Source: Chromera velia (Eukaryota; Sar; Chromeraceae). From it: a DNA stretch of 61,119 nucleotides. The notes under the pieces were generated by a model. The model worked only from the letters and a program-made list of their open reading frames with translations. It was not told the origin of the DNA and did not search any database. Shown piece after piece: positions 25,586 to 38,871 of this stretch (position 1 is the first letter of the stretch; each line of letters starts with the position of its first letter). Both the position numbers and the translations under genes were made by a program. Location: positions 4,362 to 65,480 of the forward strand of contig JAHBMJ010005730.1 of the NCBI GenBank assembly GCA_018398765.1, written 5' to 3'.

Positions 25586-28500
25586 GTCTGGAAGGAGAGA
25601 CTGGCACAAAGCCGAAAGGTGGAGAGAACACAGATAGACTGATTCACTCACTTACTCACTCACTTACTCACTTTTCCTCGGCTGCCTGCTCGGGTGTCAT
25701 CCCTTGCATGCTCTCATCTCCCATATCCTGCTCGCCTCCCGCCCGCGCTCCCCCCGCCGCTCCTGCAGCTTCAAACTCCCACTCTTCTTCATCATCGTCA
25801 TCCTCTCCCTCTTCCATCTCCATCCCCCCCTCATCCCCCTCCTGGGATTGGTCATCCATCCCCCTCGTCTCTCTCTCCCTCTCTTTGGAAGGATCTTCAC
25901 CTGCCTCGCCTACGTCGACTTCCTCTGCCAACCAGGCCCGCGTGTACTCGTCTGCTCCCTTGGGCACACGGATCATTCGGCGTCTCTGCTGCTGCTGCCT
26001 CTGCTGCTGCTCCTCTGCCTCCCTCATCTCCTCCTCAGTCGGCCAGGTCTGGTCGCCTGCAAGATTTTATTTACTCCCACATGTCAGGCAAACGAAGAAG
26101 CGAACATGATAAACTGACAGGTAGACCGATAGGCAGAAAGACACGCAAACAACCAAACAAAGGTCAGTCTCTGTGTCCCCGCTGGCCTGCATGACATCCG
26201 ATCAATCAATTGTTTTTTGTCTTTCGGTCGATCGATCGATCGAGGCAATCAAAGGAAGGTACAGAGATCAGCTGTACGTCTGTATGAATGAGTGCGTACA
26301 CAATCTTCTAGTAAAATGATCGTCATCCTCCTCCCCTCAACTGACCGACCTGCGAGCGGATCATAAGGTCTTAGGCACTTCCACTCGTCCCGCAATTCCC
26401 TCAACCATGCAGCCGCAGTCCCTGCAGCAGTAGCCCAGCCCCCCTGTTGCTCTTCCACCTCCACTTCTTCAGGGGCTCTCAGAACGTCCAGCTCTTCAAC
26501 CACAGTCCCTGCTTGATCTCCCTCCCTCCCCCCTCCCACACCCCCTGCCGCAGCACCCGAGTCGGTGTCAACCTCCATGCCTCCCCCGAAACCGGCACCA
26601 AACGCAGAGGCGGAAGACGAAGAAGAGGAAGAGGACGAAGGAACATCCTCCATCTGCAAAATAGAAAGAACATCATAAGCAGAAAGGAAACAGAGGAAGA
26701 AAAACTCAAAGAAAAAAAGGTAAACCGTGAAAAGGCCCTGAATCCAATGAAAAAAAAGAGCAGACAGTAATAAGATTCCACTCCACTTCTCCTCAGCTGT
26801 GTGCCATCATCTCCCCCTTCCTCGTTCCCATGTCGCACCAGGCTGCTTTCAGCATTCCCCCTCTCTTTTCTCGCCCACCCTATCGGCCTTCCTTGGTGTC
26901 TGACCTCCGCAGCTCCACCGTCCGACTTTCTCCCCCCTCTTCTGCTCTCCCTCTCCCTTCTTCCCAGGGGACAGGGGTCTCTTGAGCGAACAATTCCTGT
27001 CAAGAGAAAATCACCGTAACCTGTCACGTGCACTGGGTGACGGACGGAGAAGCCGCTACCCCGCACGTATCTGCACATGGACAAAAAGAGAAGTTGCTTC
27101 GTTGAGTCTACTTGTTTGTGCAATGAGGGAGGGGGGGGAGAGAGACCGAAGAAAGACAAGAAAGGCATCCAGTGGCCGGTCTTGAAAGAAACTATCACCG
27201 CAGTCTCGCCTTGACCGCCCTCATATTTCTGAGAGAGACAAAATCTATTTACAAGGAAGAAAGACTCAAAACATTCTTCTGCTTCGCTTCCTTTCCAAGT
27301 TTCATTGTTCCCTTTTCTCTTTCTACCTTTTCCCTTCTTTCTCGATCTGCCTCCCCCCCCCGCCGTTCCTTCTCCCGAGTCAAATAACAAAACCGGACTG
27401 ACCCCCTCAACCGAAGAACCTTCGTCTCTGGGTCGTAAAGGGGAGGCTCTGCTGTCATCATGTAGCCTCTGTCCTGTCTGAAGGTGAGTGCCTTGGGTGT
27501 CAGGTTGACCAGCGAGCGCACAAGCGTCTTGACGTCACCCTCCGAGTCGAGAGAAAAAAACTTCCTGCACGCACAGAATAAAATAGAATGCAACAAAAGA
27601 AAGGAAAGAGAAGACAGGACCCGTTTGAAGAATCCCTGGTGAGAAAGTCGAATTCCGCAAAGTACGGGAGATCAGGAGAGGAATACAGGGCATGCAGGAT
27701 GTGTTTGTATGGTCCTGGGTGCCTTCCCAACCCCCCTCTTCTGTGTGTGTGTGTCGATTTGCTTCTCTCTCTGTCAAGCAAGCAAACCTCTGAGGCAGAT
27801 GGGCGGTCAGGTCACAACGAGGGCCCGAGAGAGAAGAAAGAAAGCAGAGGAAGGAAGGAAGGAAGGAAGGAACAAGGTCGTAGCGAAAACGAAAAGGCAG
27901 GCAAACACAAGAAGAGAGCTGACTGTGACACAAAGAACTGCAGAAATCTATCATCTAAACAGGGAAAAGAAGAGAAGAGAGAGAAGGGCAGAGAGATCCA
28001 ATAAAAAACGAAGAGCCTCCCTTGGATGGAAGGATGGATGGATGGGGCATTGATTGCGTGGTTGGGTACATTCATTCTCTCTCTCTCTCTCTCCCTTTGT
28101 TTGGAAGGAATCGAATGCGAGGCTGCCCTGCGACTGCCTGACTGACTGACTGACTTGTCGTCCCCGAATTCCGACTGGAAATATCTCTGAACGAACTTTC
28201 GGTTTTCCCCCTGCTGCTTTTTGTTCATCATCAAGTTTTCCGACCCGTTGAGGACCCCCACACACACGGGAAGGCCCTGAAGCTTCAGAGCTGTGAGGCT
28301 CTTATAGCCCTGAGGGTCGAGGGCGGGATCCTCGAGCGATCCCTTGCAGAAGACACACACGACCAGATCGGCGGTCTTGCAGATATCAAGGGAAGCCATG
28401 ATGTCTCGAGGTGCATCTATGAATGAGGCTCTCTGTTTCTTCGATTCCCCCGATTGAGTCGGTTGGGCCCATGGGGGAAGAAGCACTGTGTGCAGCTGAT

Positions 28501-28861
28501 GAGAGGGTAGGGCGTCAAGGTTGCCAAGCTGAATATCCGATTGGGGGTCTGACGCAAGCACAGAGAGAATCTTCTTCTTTGTTGCGAGTGCGTCAGCAGA
28601 ATGGTGGAAGGAGAGGAGGACGACGGTTTTAGGAGGGACAACAGGGGCATCTGTCTGGAGTCTTTTCTTGTCGAGAATCTCGGCTTTCTTCTTCTCCCGC
28701 TGCTGTTTGAGAAAGTTGGTTCTCTCTGCCTTGCTTTGCTCTGTTTGGTGTGTGGTCTTCAATGGGGTTCTCTTCCCCGTCAGCCCTGACCTTGTTCCAG
28801 TAGCACCCTTGAAGGGCTTGTTCTGTTGTTTCAGAGACGAACGGTGGTGATGCGGCTGCAT
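20801..28861 (-). CDS. TSR1: TSR1, 40S ribosome maturation factor (16 exons)
   Basis: Nuclear/cytoplasmic 40S assembly factor related to the GTPase BMS1 but lacking its GTPase function. Exons: 28861-28155, 27564-27403, 27070-26905, 26653-26350, 26056-25672, 25463-25365, 24925-24820, 24219-24147, 24012-23939, 23744-23623, 23371-23297, 23100-23029, 22660-22566, 22050-21900, 21514-21394, 20899-20801. Total 2811 nt, 936 aa (human about 804; the excess is an acidic/serine insert in exons 4-5). Family blocks in order: [84 protein letters not shown] then [62 protein letters not shown]. Every junction restores frame. Divergent from the peroxidase gene, 740 bp between start codons. Exon 9's acceptor is the least certain. 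Confidence 0.96.
22050..25690. repeat. Microsatellites in TSR1 introns
   Basis: Tracts seen on the plus strand: GACA/GGCA/CA/GA compound repeat at about 22056-22145; CA then GA at about 23447-23500; ACTC repeats with regular CAGTCGCTC interruptions at about 24583-24733; CA at about 24930-24960 and 25553-25583; ACTC/ACTT at about 25642-25672. The last one begins exactly at the intron-5 splice donor (minus-strand GTGAGTAAGTGAG). Confidence 0.9.
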
Positions 28862-29601
28862 TGTGAGGAGGCAAGAGACAGGTAGATGCTTCTGTCCTGC
28901 GGGTACGACGTGCCTTTGCTTCAGTAAGGTGAAAAGAGAAGGAGACTCCCGCCCGTTTTAGGGGAGTGAAGAAGTCGTTTCAAAAACTACCAATCAAGTA
29001 CTCCCCGAGGCAATCGGTGTCTGTACGAAAAGCCTCAGCGTCAGTACACAGTGATGCAGTCTTTTGCTGAACAACTGGAAGAGCAGAAGACAGTGGGACA
29101 GCGAAGAAACCGCCAGTCAAACATGCACGGGCACTTGCACTTGAATCAGGCAAAGACGTTCAAGGCCTCCACCATGCGATCTTGACTCATATATAGCATT
29201 TTGGAGCCAACTGTGCACTCAAAGCATGGACCGTCGCTGTCTGTCTGTGTGGCACGTGTAGTCAGACGCGAATGGGCTTAGCCTTCTCTCCCGGCCCCTT
29301 GTGAGATGGTCGCAGGAGTGTGAGGAAGAGAGGCTGCCGAACTCAGGAGACGGCATGCAGTTTGAGATCTTTTGCTCTGTGAAGATACGCACTGGCCCCG
29401 GAAAGCGTTTTGTGTGGGGAGGACCACGATCGATCGATCATCTATCTCCAAGTTCGATGGGATAGGGAAGATGGATCGATCGACACTAAGTTGCTTAGTT
29501 CGATTTACACAACGAAGGGAGATCCGTACAGGGTAGAGGGCAATTCTCAAATCTGCTGACCGATTCTGCAAGTGCTGCGCGTGTTTTGAGAGTGGGATAA
29601 A
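28862..29601. promoter_or_regulatory. Divergent promoter region TSR1/GPX
   Basis: This 740-bp interval between divergent ATGs must supply both 5' UTRs and promoters. A GATCGATCGATC tract lies at about 29428-29438 and another GATCGATCG near 29472. No TATA box or named element is evident. The assignment rests on gene arrangement only. Confidence 0.4.
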
Positions 29602-32307
29602 ATGGGAAGAATGAAGAACGGACATCGGGTCTTTTTCTTGCTCTTTGCCGTCTCCGACGGGTTCCGCCTTTCGATTGAAGGCCTTCGCAGGCCCTTGCAG
29701 CATTTCGGCCCTTCCTCCTTATTTGCTTCTCGGCATCAGCCTGTGGAGCCTTTGATAGAAGGGGCAGACGGAGGGTGGGAGGAAGAGGCTGCGCTTTTGC
29801 GGCTGTCTCCTTCACCAGCCGTCTCCCGTCGTTCCCGCCTCTCCTCAGCTCTCTCTGTCGCGTCCCTCCCGATCCTTGCCTCGTCACCCTTCAGCTTGTT
29901 GCCTTCCATTGCCGAGGCTTCGGATTCGTCCCCTCCTTCTGGGGTCGTCAAGAGCGTTGCAGACGTGCCCATCACGTTCGAGGACAAACCCAAGAAGATG
30001 GGGGACTTCCTCGGACCCAAGGCCACCCTTCTCGTTAACGTGGCCTCCGCCTGCGCCCTCACTCCAGGCAACTACGAAGATCTGGTCCAGATGTACAAGA
30101 AATATCACGACAAAGGTTCGCATGAGAAAGTGATGGAGAAAGAACCAATTCGACATATTATGACGCGACGTTCGTTGAAAAACCAAAGTGCATCCTAATA
30201 TTAATAGTTTGACGAGAGGCTACAAACAAAACTGCGTGAGGCTTGTGGAAGGGAGGCCTGGACCCTTTCCAACGACCAGCCAGCCAGGTTGAAGGCATCG
30301 AGACTCTGAATCGATGCAGCTCCGAGAGAGCCTCAGGACAGGACAGGGGGTCGAATCACAAAACAAAAGTGTGGCCTGTGGACTTTTGTCTCATGAGTCC
30401 GTATCGAAAAATGCAGGATCAAAGAATGCGGCCGGTGGTTTCGCTGCACTCTCGCGATCGGACAGTCCATACAAAGAAGAGAAAGTCGTAATGCCTGAAT
30501 CGTGTCGGTGCAGACAGAGAATCTCCTCCGCCTTCTTCTTCTGGTTGTGCGTGCAGGGCTGAACATAGTGGGAGTTCCGAGCAATGAGTTTGCAGGACAG
30601 GTGCGCCATGGCCATTGCGTATCTCTGAAACAGTGGGGGTGTGGGTGGGTGGAAGAAGGACGGAGAAGAAAGAAGGGTCAAAAGGTCGAGAGAGAGACGG
30701 CCGGATCTTCGCCTCAAATTAGACTCGTCCTCTCTTCCTGTTCACCGTTTTTTTGTGGTTATGTTTCCTTCGGTTCCTTCTCGCCGTGCATCCAGTTTCG
30801 CGTCTCGTCCTCGCATTTCGAACTTCAATGGACATACTTATGAAAGGAAAAAATTTGGAGACAACACACAAAGTATTTAGGAGGTAGGCGATCGAACAAA
30901 CAAGCAGAACATGAAGCGTTCAACTGCGCATGCGTCGATCATCTTCTCTGCTTGCTTGCTTGCGTGCTTGCTTGCGTGCAGGAGCCAGAGGACTGTCCAG
31001 ACATTCGGAAAAACATGAAAGCGCGGTTTGGCGTGGAGGTCGGTCGCTCTGTCTGTCCGTTTGTCTGTCGGTCGGTCAGATCGGTCCTCGGTTAGACAGG
31101 CACGCAAGCAGGGAGGGGAGAAATGAAACATAGAAGCAGGTATGTGAACAGAGATAATGACAGCGCCACATTAATGAAGAGATCGATAGGTAGAGTCTGT
31201 CAAGAGATCGATAGGGAGAGTCCGTCAAGAGATCGATAGGTAGAGTCTGTCGGTGAGCGGGTGGATTTTCTTCATTGTCTGTCTACACGCGATTTGTTCG
31301 TTTGTCTGTCTCTCCGCACGGGAGACACGGAACGGTTGGCCTGCCTCCCTCACGTCTTGTCGGTCTTTAAGAGGCAAGGAGAAAAAGGACGGAAATTAAT
31401 CTTTGTTTCCGCTGGTGCTCTGAAGATGTGCGCCGACAGCGAATTGTTGCTGCTTGCCCTCCGATTTCATTCGGTTCAAAGTGGTCCCTCCCAAACGGCT
31501 AAGTTAGCCTTTGTTTGCACTGACTGCAGTTTCCGTTGATTGACAAAGAACTGGTTCAGGTCGGACCACGTCAAGGCGCCCTCTACAGGACCTTGATGGA
31601 AAACCCGGGCATGGCAGGAAGGATAGAGTGGAATTTTGCCAAGTTCCTTCTAGGTCAGTCGGTTTTTCCGGAGTCTGTCTGGGCATCCATCAATAATGCA
31701 CCCACCCACCCTATGCAGAGGAGGACCCACAGTCATGCAGGACACCTGGATCGCTCGGTTCATAGATTTGCCTTCCGACGTCGTCCTGCTGACTGGTCAT
31801 TCTGTGCGCATTCAGAGTTTTTCCCCTTCCCTCCCACGATGTACACCAAAGGCGTGTGATCACCTATCAGCTTCTGTGTTGTGTAAGCTGCCGGGTCTTT
31901 CCAGCTGTCTTTCTGTCACTAACTGTCTCGCGTCCGTCACTGCCTGTCATTTTATTTGTCTGCCTGTCTTCCTTCTAGTGCGTTTGTTTACCTGCGTCTC
32001 TGCCTCTCTTCCTGTCTGTCAGAAAATTAAATAAAACCGAAAGAAAAAGAAAAAAGCACAGTCAGTTGATGTGCCTCTCTGCATGACTAGCTGTGAAAAG
32101 AGACGAAGAAAAGTAATCATAACGTTTGTCTGCCCATCTATCCTAGCATCTATCAACGTGCCTGCAGACAAGAACGGGGTGCCAATCAGAAGATACAAAC
32201 CCGGAGTATCTCCCATGGAGTCTGCCCTTGAAAGAGACGTCGCGATCGTTCTTGCTGGGAGAAAACTTCCGAGTAAGGAGCCGCCGAGAGTTCGGGAGTT
32301 CTACTGA
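29602..32307 (+). CDS. Glutathione peroxidase (Cys type) with plastid-like presequence
   Basis: Thiol peroxidase reducing H2O2 or lipid peroxides. Exons: 29602-30115, 30557-30600, 30982-31038, 31530-31653, 32168-32307; 879 nt, 292 aa, of which about 120 are an N-terminal extension. Core motifs: LLVNVASACALTPGNY (peroxidatic Cys is TGC, not Sec; the usual Gly after it is Ala), GLNIVGVPSNEFAGQEP (catalytic Gln; the usual NQF is NEF), FPLIDKELV and RIEWNFAKFLLDKNG (catalytic Trp-Asn). The start is the first ATG; another is 3 codons later. The extension begins with a hydrophobic signal (VFFLLFAVSDG) followed by FRLS, the Phe expected after cleavage in complex plastids. It later has VSRRSRLSSALSVASLP, then ASSPFSLLPSIAEA, which resembles a thylakoid Tat signal. 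Targeting is inferred; the family is clear. Confidence 0.93.
31177..31251. repeat. 25-bp tandem repeat, 3 copies
   Basis: Units start at 31177, 31202 and 31227, containing AAGAGATCGATAGG; the middle copy differs at two bases. It lies in intron 3 of the peroxidase gene. Confidence 0.9.
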
Positions 32308-33641
32308 GGTTCCTCCTTAATGCATGTCCTTGCGTGCCTCTATGTTGTTCATGAACATGAATGATGGGGCAAGTGCATCACCCCACGTTGGAGTCAATTG
32401 TAACCCCTGATCTAGTCCCTGATCCTGTTCCCATTCAAGGACCCATTGACGACACGGCATTCCAGTGACGCAGTGCAGTGAAATACACCGTTTGATGAGT
32501 CAAACTAGGAGTCAAACTTGAATTTTATCAAAGATTTGGTCTGAATTGGAAACGGATGTACTATAGTAGCGGTATTTATAATTGTACGACGTACTTTAAA
32601 TTCTAGTCTTTAATTCAGAAATTGATTGATTGAAACTTATGCTTCCAAATTGTGATTGACCCAACGCAGCGACAGTGTGCTATACTAGCTAGTAGCTATA
32701 CGGTACGTATTATATTGGGGCATCACCTACAAGATCACCTAGGGGCATCACTAATTAAATCACTTATCACTTATCAATTCTTGAACTTACTATGTACAAT
32801 ATATATCGGTGTAAGCCGATATCTGATACTAGACCTAGCAGTAGACGGTGGGTATTCCTTGATCGAACTGTGGGTGAAACATATTTGATATATCCTATAT
32901 GACATCTTATGAGTTTAATATATAATATTAAACCTATATATACAGTAGGAGTCTGACATTTAGTTAGCTCCTCTGGTTTAGCTCTCCGACGAATGTGACC
33001 TCTCTATCTCAAAGTGATCGAGTCAAGGTCTATCATAATATAATAGTTTGTCGCAGAAATAACAGGACTGCTGCATGCTGCACAGAGTAGCGCGGAGCTG
33101 GGTGCGGAGGCCATGGCGTCCGCCGGGCTAGCAGACAAACTTTTACTATCTCTGATCTAAACTACAACATTTTAATAAATGGTATTAGTCTGGTAAGCTT
33201 AAAATCTAGCTCAAAACTTGTTTTAAACAGTATAGTGTCCACGGTCTCCAGCATGGTCTTGGGCTGTATAACGGTTACTAGAACGGTTATGAAGCCATGT
33301 AAAAATCTATTTAAGTGTTAGTGGCACGCAAGACCCCCACCCCCCCACCCCTTTTTAACCCCTCCCTTTAAAAGCAACATGGTCAGACACTGATGCAATC
33401 GGTTCTCTATCTGAAAATTATTTAATTGGGAGCTGCATAGATAGATGCCACATGAACGGGTGAGTTATCGACGGGTTTTGAAGTCATGCAACCATTCAGA
33501 CAACCATTCTGAGGCTTCCCTTTCCCTTGCTTTCTGCCTGAGTGTCCATTTATTTGTTTCGTTTCTCCCTCAGACTCTCTGGCTTTCTTTTCTTAAAAGA
33601 TCTGGTACAATTGTCTGAAGCATGCAACTAGCTGAATTAGA
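32308..33641. other. AT-rich intergenic DNA
   Basis: No gene is supported. The segment at about 32733-32770 contains GGGGCATCACTAATTAAATC, which matches border sequences near 35903-35940 and, inverted, 52576-52613. This suggests remnants of the same dispersed repeat. Confidence 0.5.
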
Positions 33642-35690
33642 CTATGCCGGGGTCAGCGATCTGTGCAATACATCCCAAACTGCCTGAAGAACCTCCCTTT
33701 CTGTTCTTTTTATACTTTTTATGAAACCCCCTAACTGACAAGAAAGAATCTCCCTCATGGGACGCACACCAACCGAAACCAAAGTTAGCACCTTGAAAGA
33801 GTTACAGAGCAAACGGAACGTCCAGCGTACAAATCGAAGCTGCAATGCATCAAGTGCTGCAATATCTCTCTGACTTACTAGCAAAGCTTCCAGTGAGTAC
33901 ATTACCACCAGCTCCCAGAGCGCCTGCAGTAAACAAACTTTGCATCGAGGAGGCAAAGCACCTAAGGATGAACAAGTGCCCATCACTGCTCCGAAACAGC
34001 GTTCAGCACTTTCAAGTCGGTCCCTGACTGACTTTCTTGGGTCCCCTCTCTCAAACATATGACACCCCAGGTATTTATAGCTTTCTACACGTTCAACTGT
34101 CTTGCTTTCAACAGTCACTTCCCCTTCTATTTCTTTTCCTGAACCTGAGAGTGCAAGAACTTTTGTTTTCTTTAAATTCATTTTCAACCCATGTTCCTAA
34201 TAATAAGAGGCTAAACGGTCCAAACGCCATTACAGGTCAGAAGAAGTCTTAGAGTGAGTAAAAATAACATTGTCAAGATAGTCTGCGTAATCTATGCTCT
34301 CAAGTAGTAAGTCCGCCAATCTTACCTCCTCAGGAATGCGGGGTCGCCGCTCTGTTATTTCATTCTTTTTCGTCTTCTCTCCACCTTCTCCCCCCCCTTG
34401 TCTTTCATCGGATCATTCCGTATCTGATTCCCCATCCAGACCGTTTTCTACTTCTTTCTCTTCAACACTCAAAGCAGAATGAATATTATTAATAAACAAA
34501 AGAAAAAGAAGAGGAGAAAGTGGATCCCTCTATTTCACCTCTGCACTTTCAGGAAAGACCCAATCCAACTTATCCACCCTTCCCCACACATTCATATACA
34601 TAGAATGAATCATGTATATGTCTTTCTCCTCAACTCACCCCAACTCTCTCCTCTCTAAATCTCTCTATCATTTTCTTTCTCGGTACTCTGTCAAATGCTT
34701 TAATTGTTAAAATCTACAAAAGCAGCAAGCAGCGGACCGGGTTTCAATTTTGTGCCTTTTCATTGCTGAAGCCAAGGGAGCATGAAGAGCCGCTATCGCC
34801 TCCCGGGTACCTACCCCCTTTCTAAATCCCATGTCTTTTATCTATTTTTGTTGACTCTCTCAGTTAGCCATCCATCAACAGTGCAAACAACTTTGCAAGG
34901 AGACAAACGATATAAATAGGTCTCCATTCATCACAGGAGGGTGACACGTGACCTTTTAGAACGGGCGCGATACGAATAAAATTTTATTTTTCGGGCTAGA
35001 AAGAAAAAAAAAAGAAAAGATTAAAGAAAATGAAAAGGAGAAAACGAGACAGTCGGGAGGAAGAGAAACATAAATCTACTTGCGCAGGAGAGACTCCTTC
35101 AAGGCCGGCTACCTTCTTCGGATCGATTGCCTTCAGTGTTTTCTTATATTTGTCGAAAGAAAAGATAGGTGCCGGGGGGGGAGCTGGTGTTTCGTCCTTC
35201 TCTTGAGGCTCTAGTCCATTTCCACTGAACACATCGGCCCAAAAATTTGAAAAGGAAAAGGCGGACGGCTTTTTTCCCTCACTTCCACTTTCAGCTTTCT
35301 TTTGATCTTTCTCTCTTCTATTTCCATAAGGCTGCAGGGTCTTTCGCAGCTTCTTCCGCGAGTCTCTCTCCCTGTAGAGTGGCGTACTTTCTCTTCTTTC
35401 TGGCTATTAATTCCCTTTTCTCTCTGTTTAACTTATTCATTTTTCTTTTTGCCGCAAGGCACCTAGCAACGCACCGTTCGTCTTCGTCCCCCCAAAGTTC
35501 CTTTTCTTCCTTCCACTCCCTCTCTGCAGATCTAATTTTCTTCTGAACCTCCCTGTATTCTTGATCCCTCCAAGGTGCAACAGCCTTTTCCTTTCTATTA
35601 TGATTTCTCGGATGAGTGGGCTTCCGTTTCCTCTCCTTAGGCTATGCGAGTACATTCTCCCATTCTTGGCTGAATCTGGCTACTTACGTT
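33642..35690 (-). pseudogene. Dead LINE-type retrotransposon ORF2 fragment
   Basis: In minus-strand order: a basic linker (WRDQEYREVQKK, LNREKRELIARKK, 35655-35250), then PKKVAGLEGVSPAQ, and DEWRPIYIVCLLAKLF (about 34930). FVDFNN-AFDRVPRKK follows at about 34700 (motif A, broken by a stop), then RDPLSPLLFLLFIN (motif B) and SIDYADYLD (motif C; the second Asp of YADD has become Tyr). The end is GLKMNLKKTKVLALSGSG and a 181-codon open C-terminal frame down to 33642 with ESYKYLGCHMF. Multiple stops and the motif C change mean it is inactive. The 5' part, including any endonuclease, is missing. Confidence 0.8.
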
Positions 35691-38163
35691 AGACCGCGAA
35701 CTAGGCCGCGAAGTAGCGCAGCATAGTACTAAGCGTACAATGGTTACTCGTTCACAGAAGTTGCTTTTCAAAATTAATTTGATTTAGTAGATAATCGAGC
35801 CCTCATACATTTCAAACCATCAAAGTTACTCTTAACACCGTTGCTTAGTTCAGAGTAAGACTGTAAGACTAGCTGTAAGAGTAGATCTGTTATGCTACTA
35901 TATACAGTGCTCTAGGACACCACTAATCACTAATCACTAAACTAATTTAATACTATTAGGAACTAGATTAGGAACTATTAGTACTAAATCCAGCTAGCGT
36001 TACGCACTGAACACATCCTTCCACGCCGGTACATGTACCATATATGGATGTGTTGTCACACCAGGTCACCATGCATGGCTCCACTTTCTTTCAGACATGC
36101 ATGACGAGTAATGACGAGCTTAGTAATCACCTTACAATCGCTCCCAATGCCTCCCATGCAGCTCGAGTGCCACACGGTGCATGCATACGTTTTCAGCTCT
36201 GGACGAGCTGTCTTGTACAAAAGAGTCACAAGTTTCACAAGACCCCCGATATTGACTGATTTTTTGAGTGATCAATCCATCCATCCATCCATCGATCCTC
36301 TTGACACTTACTTGTCTCTGTTGTACATGCACGCATGCTGGGTCTGCTGCTCACGCACACATCCATACCCTACGTGTCCATGCTGTGCCTGACTAAATGC
36401 AAAAGTCAGCTGGAGTCTGCTTTCTTTCTTTAGACTTTGGACCGACGTCCCCCGACTTCTCTTCTCTGCCTAGGTAGAGCTGGAGGGGGACTTGACGCAC
36501 GCATCGACTATTCGATCAACCGATCGGTTGATCCTTTCCTGAATCGGCACTGGAAAGAAATCATTCTAAGTCCAAAACGAGCAGGGCCCAATTCAGGCAG
36601 GAAATCAGACAGAAAGACGGACAGACGCTTCGACTGAAAGAGACGGACAGACAGAGACGGACAGACAGAGACGGACAGACAGAGACGGACAGTCAGACTT
36701 GCAGACGGACAGACAAAAAGATAGAGATTACACACACAGACGGATAGACCAGACAGGCGAGGCAGCTAGCGGGGAAAATGTGTCTTTCTTGTTCATCGCT
36801 TTTTTCTTGTCAATTCAATCGACTGCATGGCTTTTTGGCTTGATTGCGCATGCACATACTCACTCACTCACTCTCCGTTACATGACATGACAATACAGTG
36901 CACCCACAGTATTTCGACTGACGCGGTGTCGTCATGCAGCACGGAAGCACAACTGAATTTGCCTCAATTCCTTCTTTCCCTCTGCTTCACAATTTTTTTG
37001 CCCCCCCCCCCCGTTTCTTTCTCGCGTTCTTTTCCTTCCCTTCTAACCCCATCTGGGCGACACGACACGAACATGAACGAACGCCAATCGAGTGAGTGAG
37101 AGAGAGAGAGAGCAGCGATCGACGTGCAGTGAGTGCGGTGGCGGCCGTGTCCTGTCCGTCTTCATTTTTTGCTTTGAATCTTGTTCCTTTCCGGGCACGT
37201 GCTTGGTCTACTGTGCTCTGCTAGCTCGTCTGTTTGCTTCAATCCGAAGTGCTGTGTCCCTCCTTACATCGACCAGTTGCAATTCTCCCGGCTTGGGCTG
37301 TCTCTCTCGGTGGGCTGCCTGATTCTTCTCCTTCTTCTTCTTCTTCTTCTGCGTAGATAGATGCTTCTGCATCTTGTTCCTTTGTGCCTCGACCTCTATT
37401 GATTTGTTTGTCGTTCCTTCTTTGTCTCTCCTTTCGATTTTTTTTCGGCTCTCGCGGCCGGAAAGGTGAAGCGACAGAGGGAGACAGGCAGAGAAGAAAC
37501 GAAGCTGCCGAAGGGAGGAAGGAAGGAAGACGGACGGGCAGAATGGGAGTGGAGAGAGAAGGAAGGACTGAAAGGCTCGCGAGGGCTCGGAATGAAATCA
37601 TGAAGAGCGAATATAAAAAATCATGCAGAACAAAATAGTGAAAAAAAGGACACATGAAAATTGATGCATCGATTCATTTATTTTTTCGTTCATGTGCCTT
37701 CATTCTGACCTACCGACTCATTCACGAGAGGAGGAGAACGATATGTATGGATGGAAAGAGGAAGAGAGGGAGAGAGAGGGAGCGGGACTAACATTGAAAA
37801 AGGTAGATTTCCTACACCCAGTCCAGAATAATCAGTCTGAGTGACTGATTCGCTTCTGCATTTTGATTTGATTTCTACCGCCCAATTGTCCGCCCATACA
37901 GTATTTCTCCACTTTGCCATTGAACAGAAACACACACACACACACACACACACACGCGTGCGCGCGCGCAGTGCGCGCGCGCAAAATGACGTGGCGATCC
38001 TTCCTTCGTTGCAGCTGGTGTGTGAGCAACAAGACAGAAAGACAGAACCACCGGCCCCACACATTTTGTTCCCCAATAACAAACGCAAAACACAGAGGGG
38101 GAAGAATAACTACGGAGAGGAGAAATGAAGTCGAGGAAGGCGAAAAGGCAAGAAAAAAACGAG

Positions 38164-38200
<37 letters not shown>

Positions 38201-38772
38201 AAGAAAGAAAGAAAGAAAGAAGAAAGAAAGAAAGATTTAAAAACGACAGGAATGGAAGCAGGAAGCAGTGGGAAGGGTAGAAAGGAAGCTCTGCACGTTT
38301 TCACTTGCAATGTAGAAGCACTTGACAAACAGAGAGGTACATACAAGACCATGAAAGAACAGCAAACGCAGTCAACACCGGAGCGACAGGAAGGATTCTT
38401 GCGTCTTCACTCCCGCAACTGACTAAGGGGACATTCATTTCGATACATGGGCGGAAGGGTGAAGTGACAGAGGAAGGGAGGAATAGAAACGATGGACACA
38501 ACGGACATACAAGATCAAACAAACAGATGCGCACATGCACCCACAAAGATCCGCGAGGATCAGTTAGACAAACAGACAAACAGGTAGAAAGCTCTTAAGA
38601 CAGCATGGATAGAAAAGGAGACCACGCACATTCAGACGCATACTTCCGACAATGAACACATGGTCATGGAGGAACCACAGACAGACGCATCGATCTGATT
38701 GACGCTTTGTTGCTCTGTCTCTCTGTCTCTCTCTCTCTCTCTGTCTCTTTCTTTCCTTCTTTCTTTCTTTCT

Positions 38773-38871
<99 letters not shown>

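Noticed and set aside
20801-28861. BMS1 instead of TSR1
   Set aside because: No GTPase P-loop is present. The N-terminus (SLKQQNK) and the TWPTEEE and VPKG blocks are TSR1-specific, and the length fits TSR1.
31696-31860. Extra peroxidase exon after an AG at about 31721
   Set aside because: Joining 31653 to 32168 completes the family motif (FLLDKNG) in phase; an added exon would break it.
29602-32307. Selenocysteine peroxidase
   Set aside because: The active-site codon is TGC (Cys) and no in-frame TGA occurs in the core.
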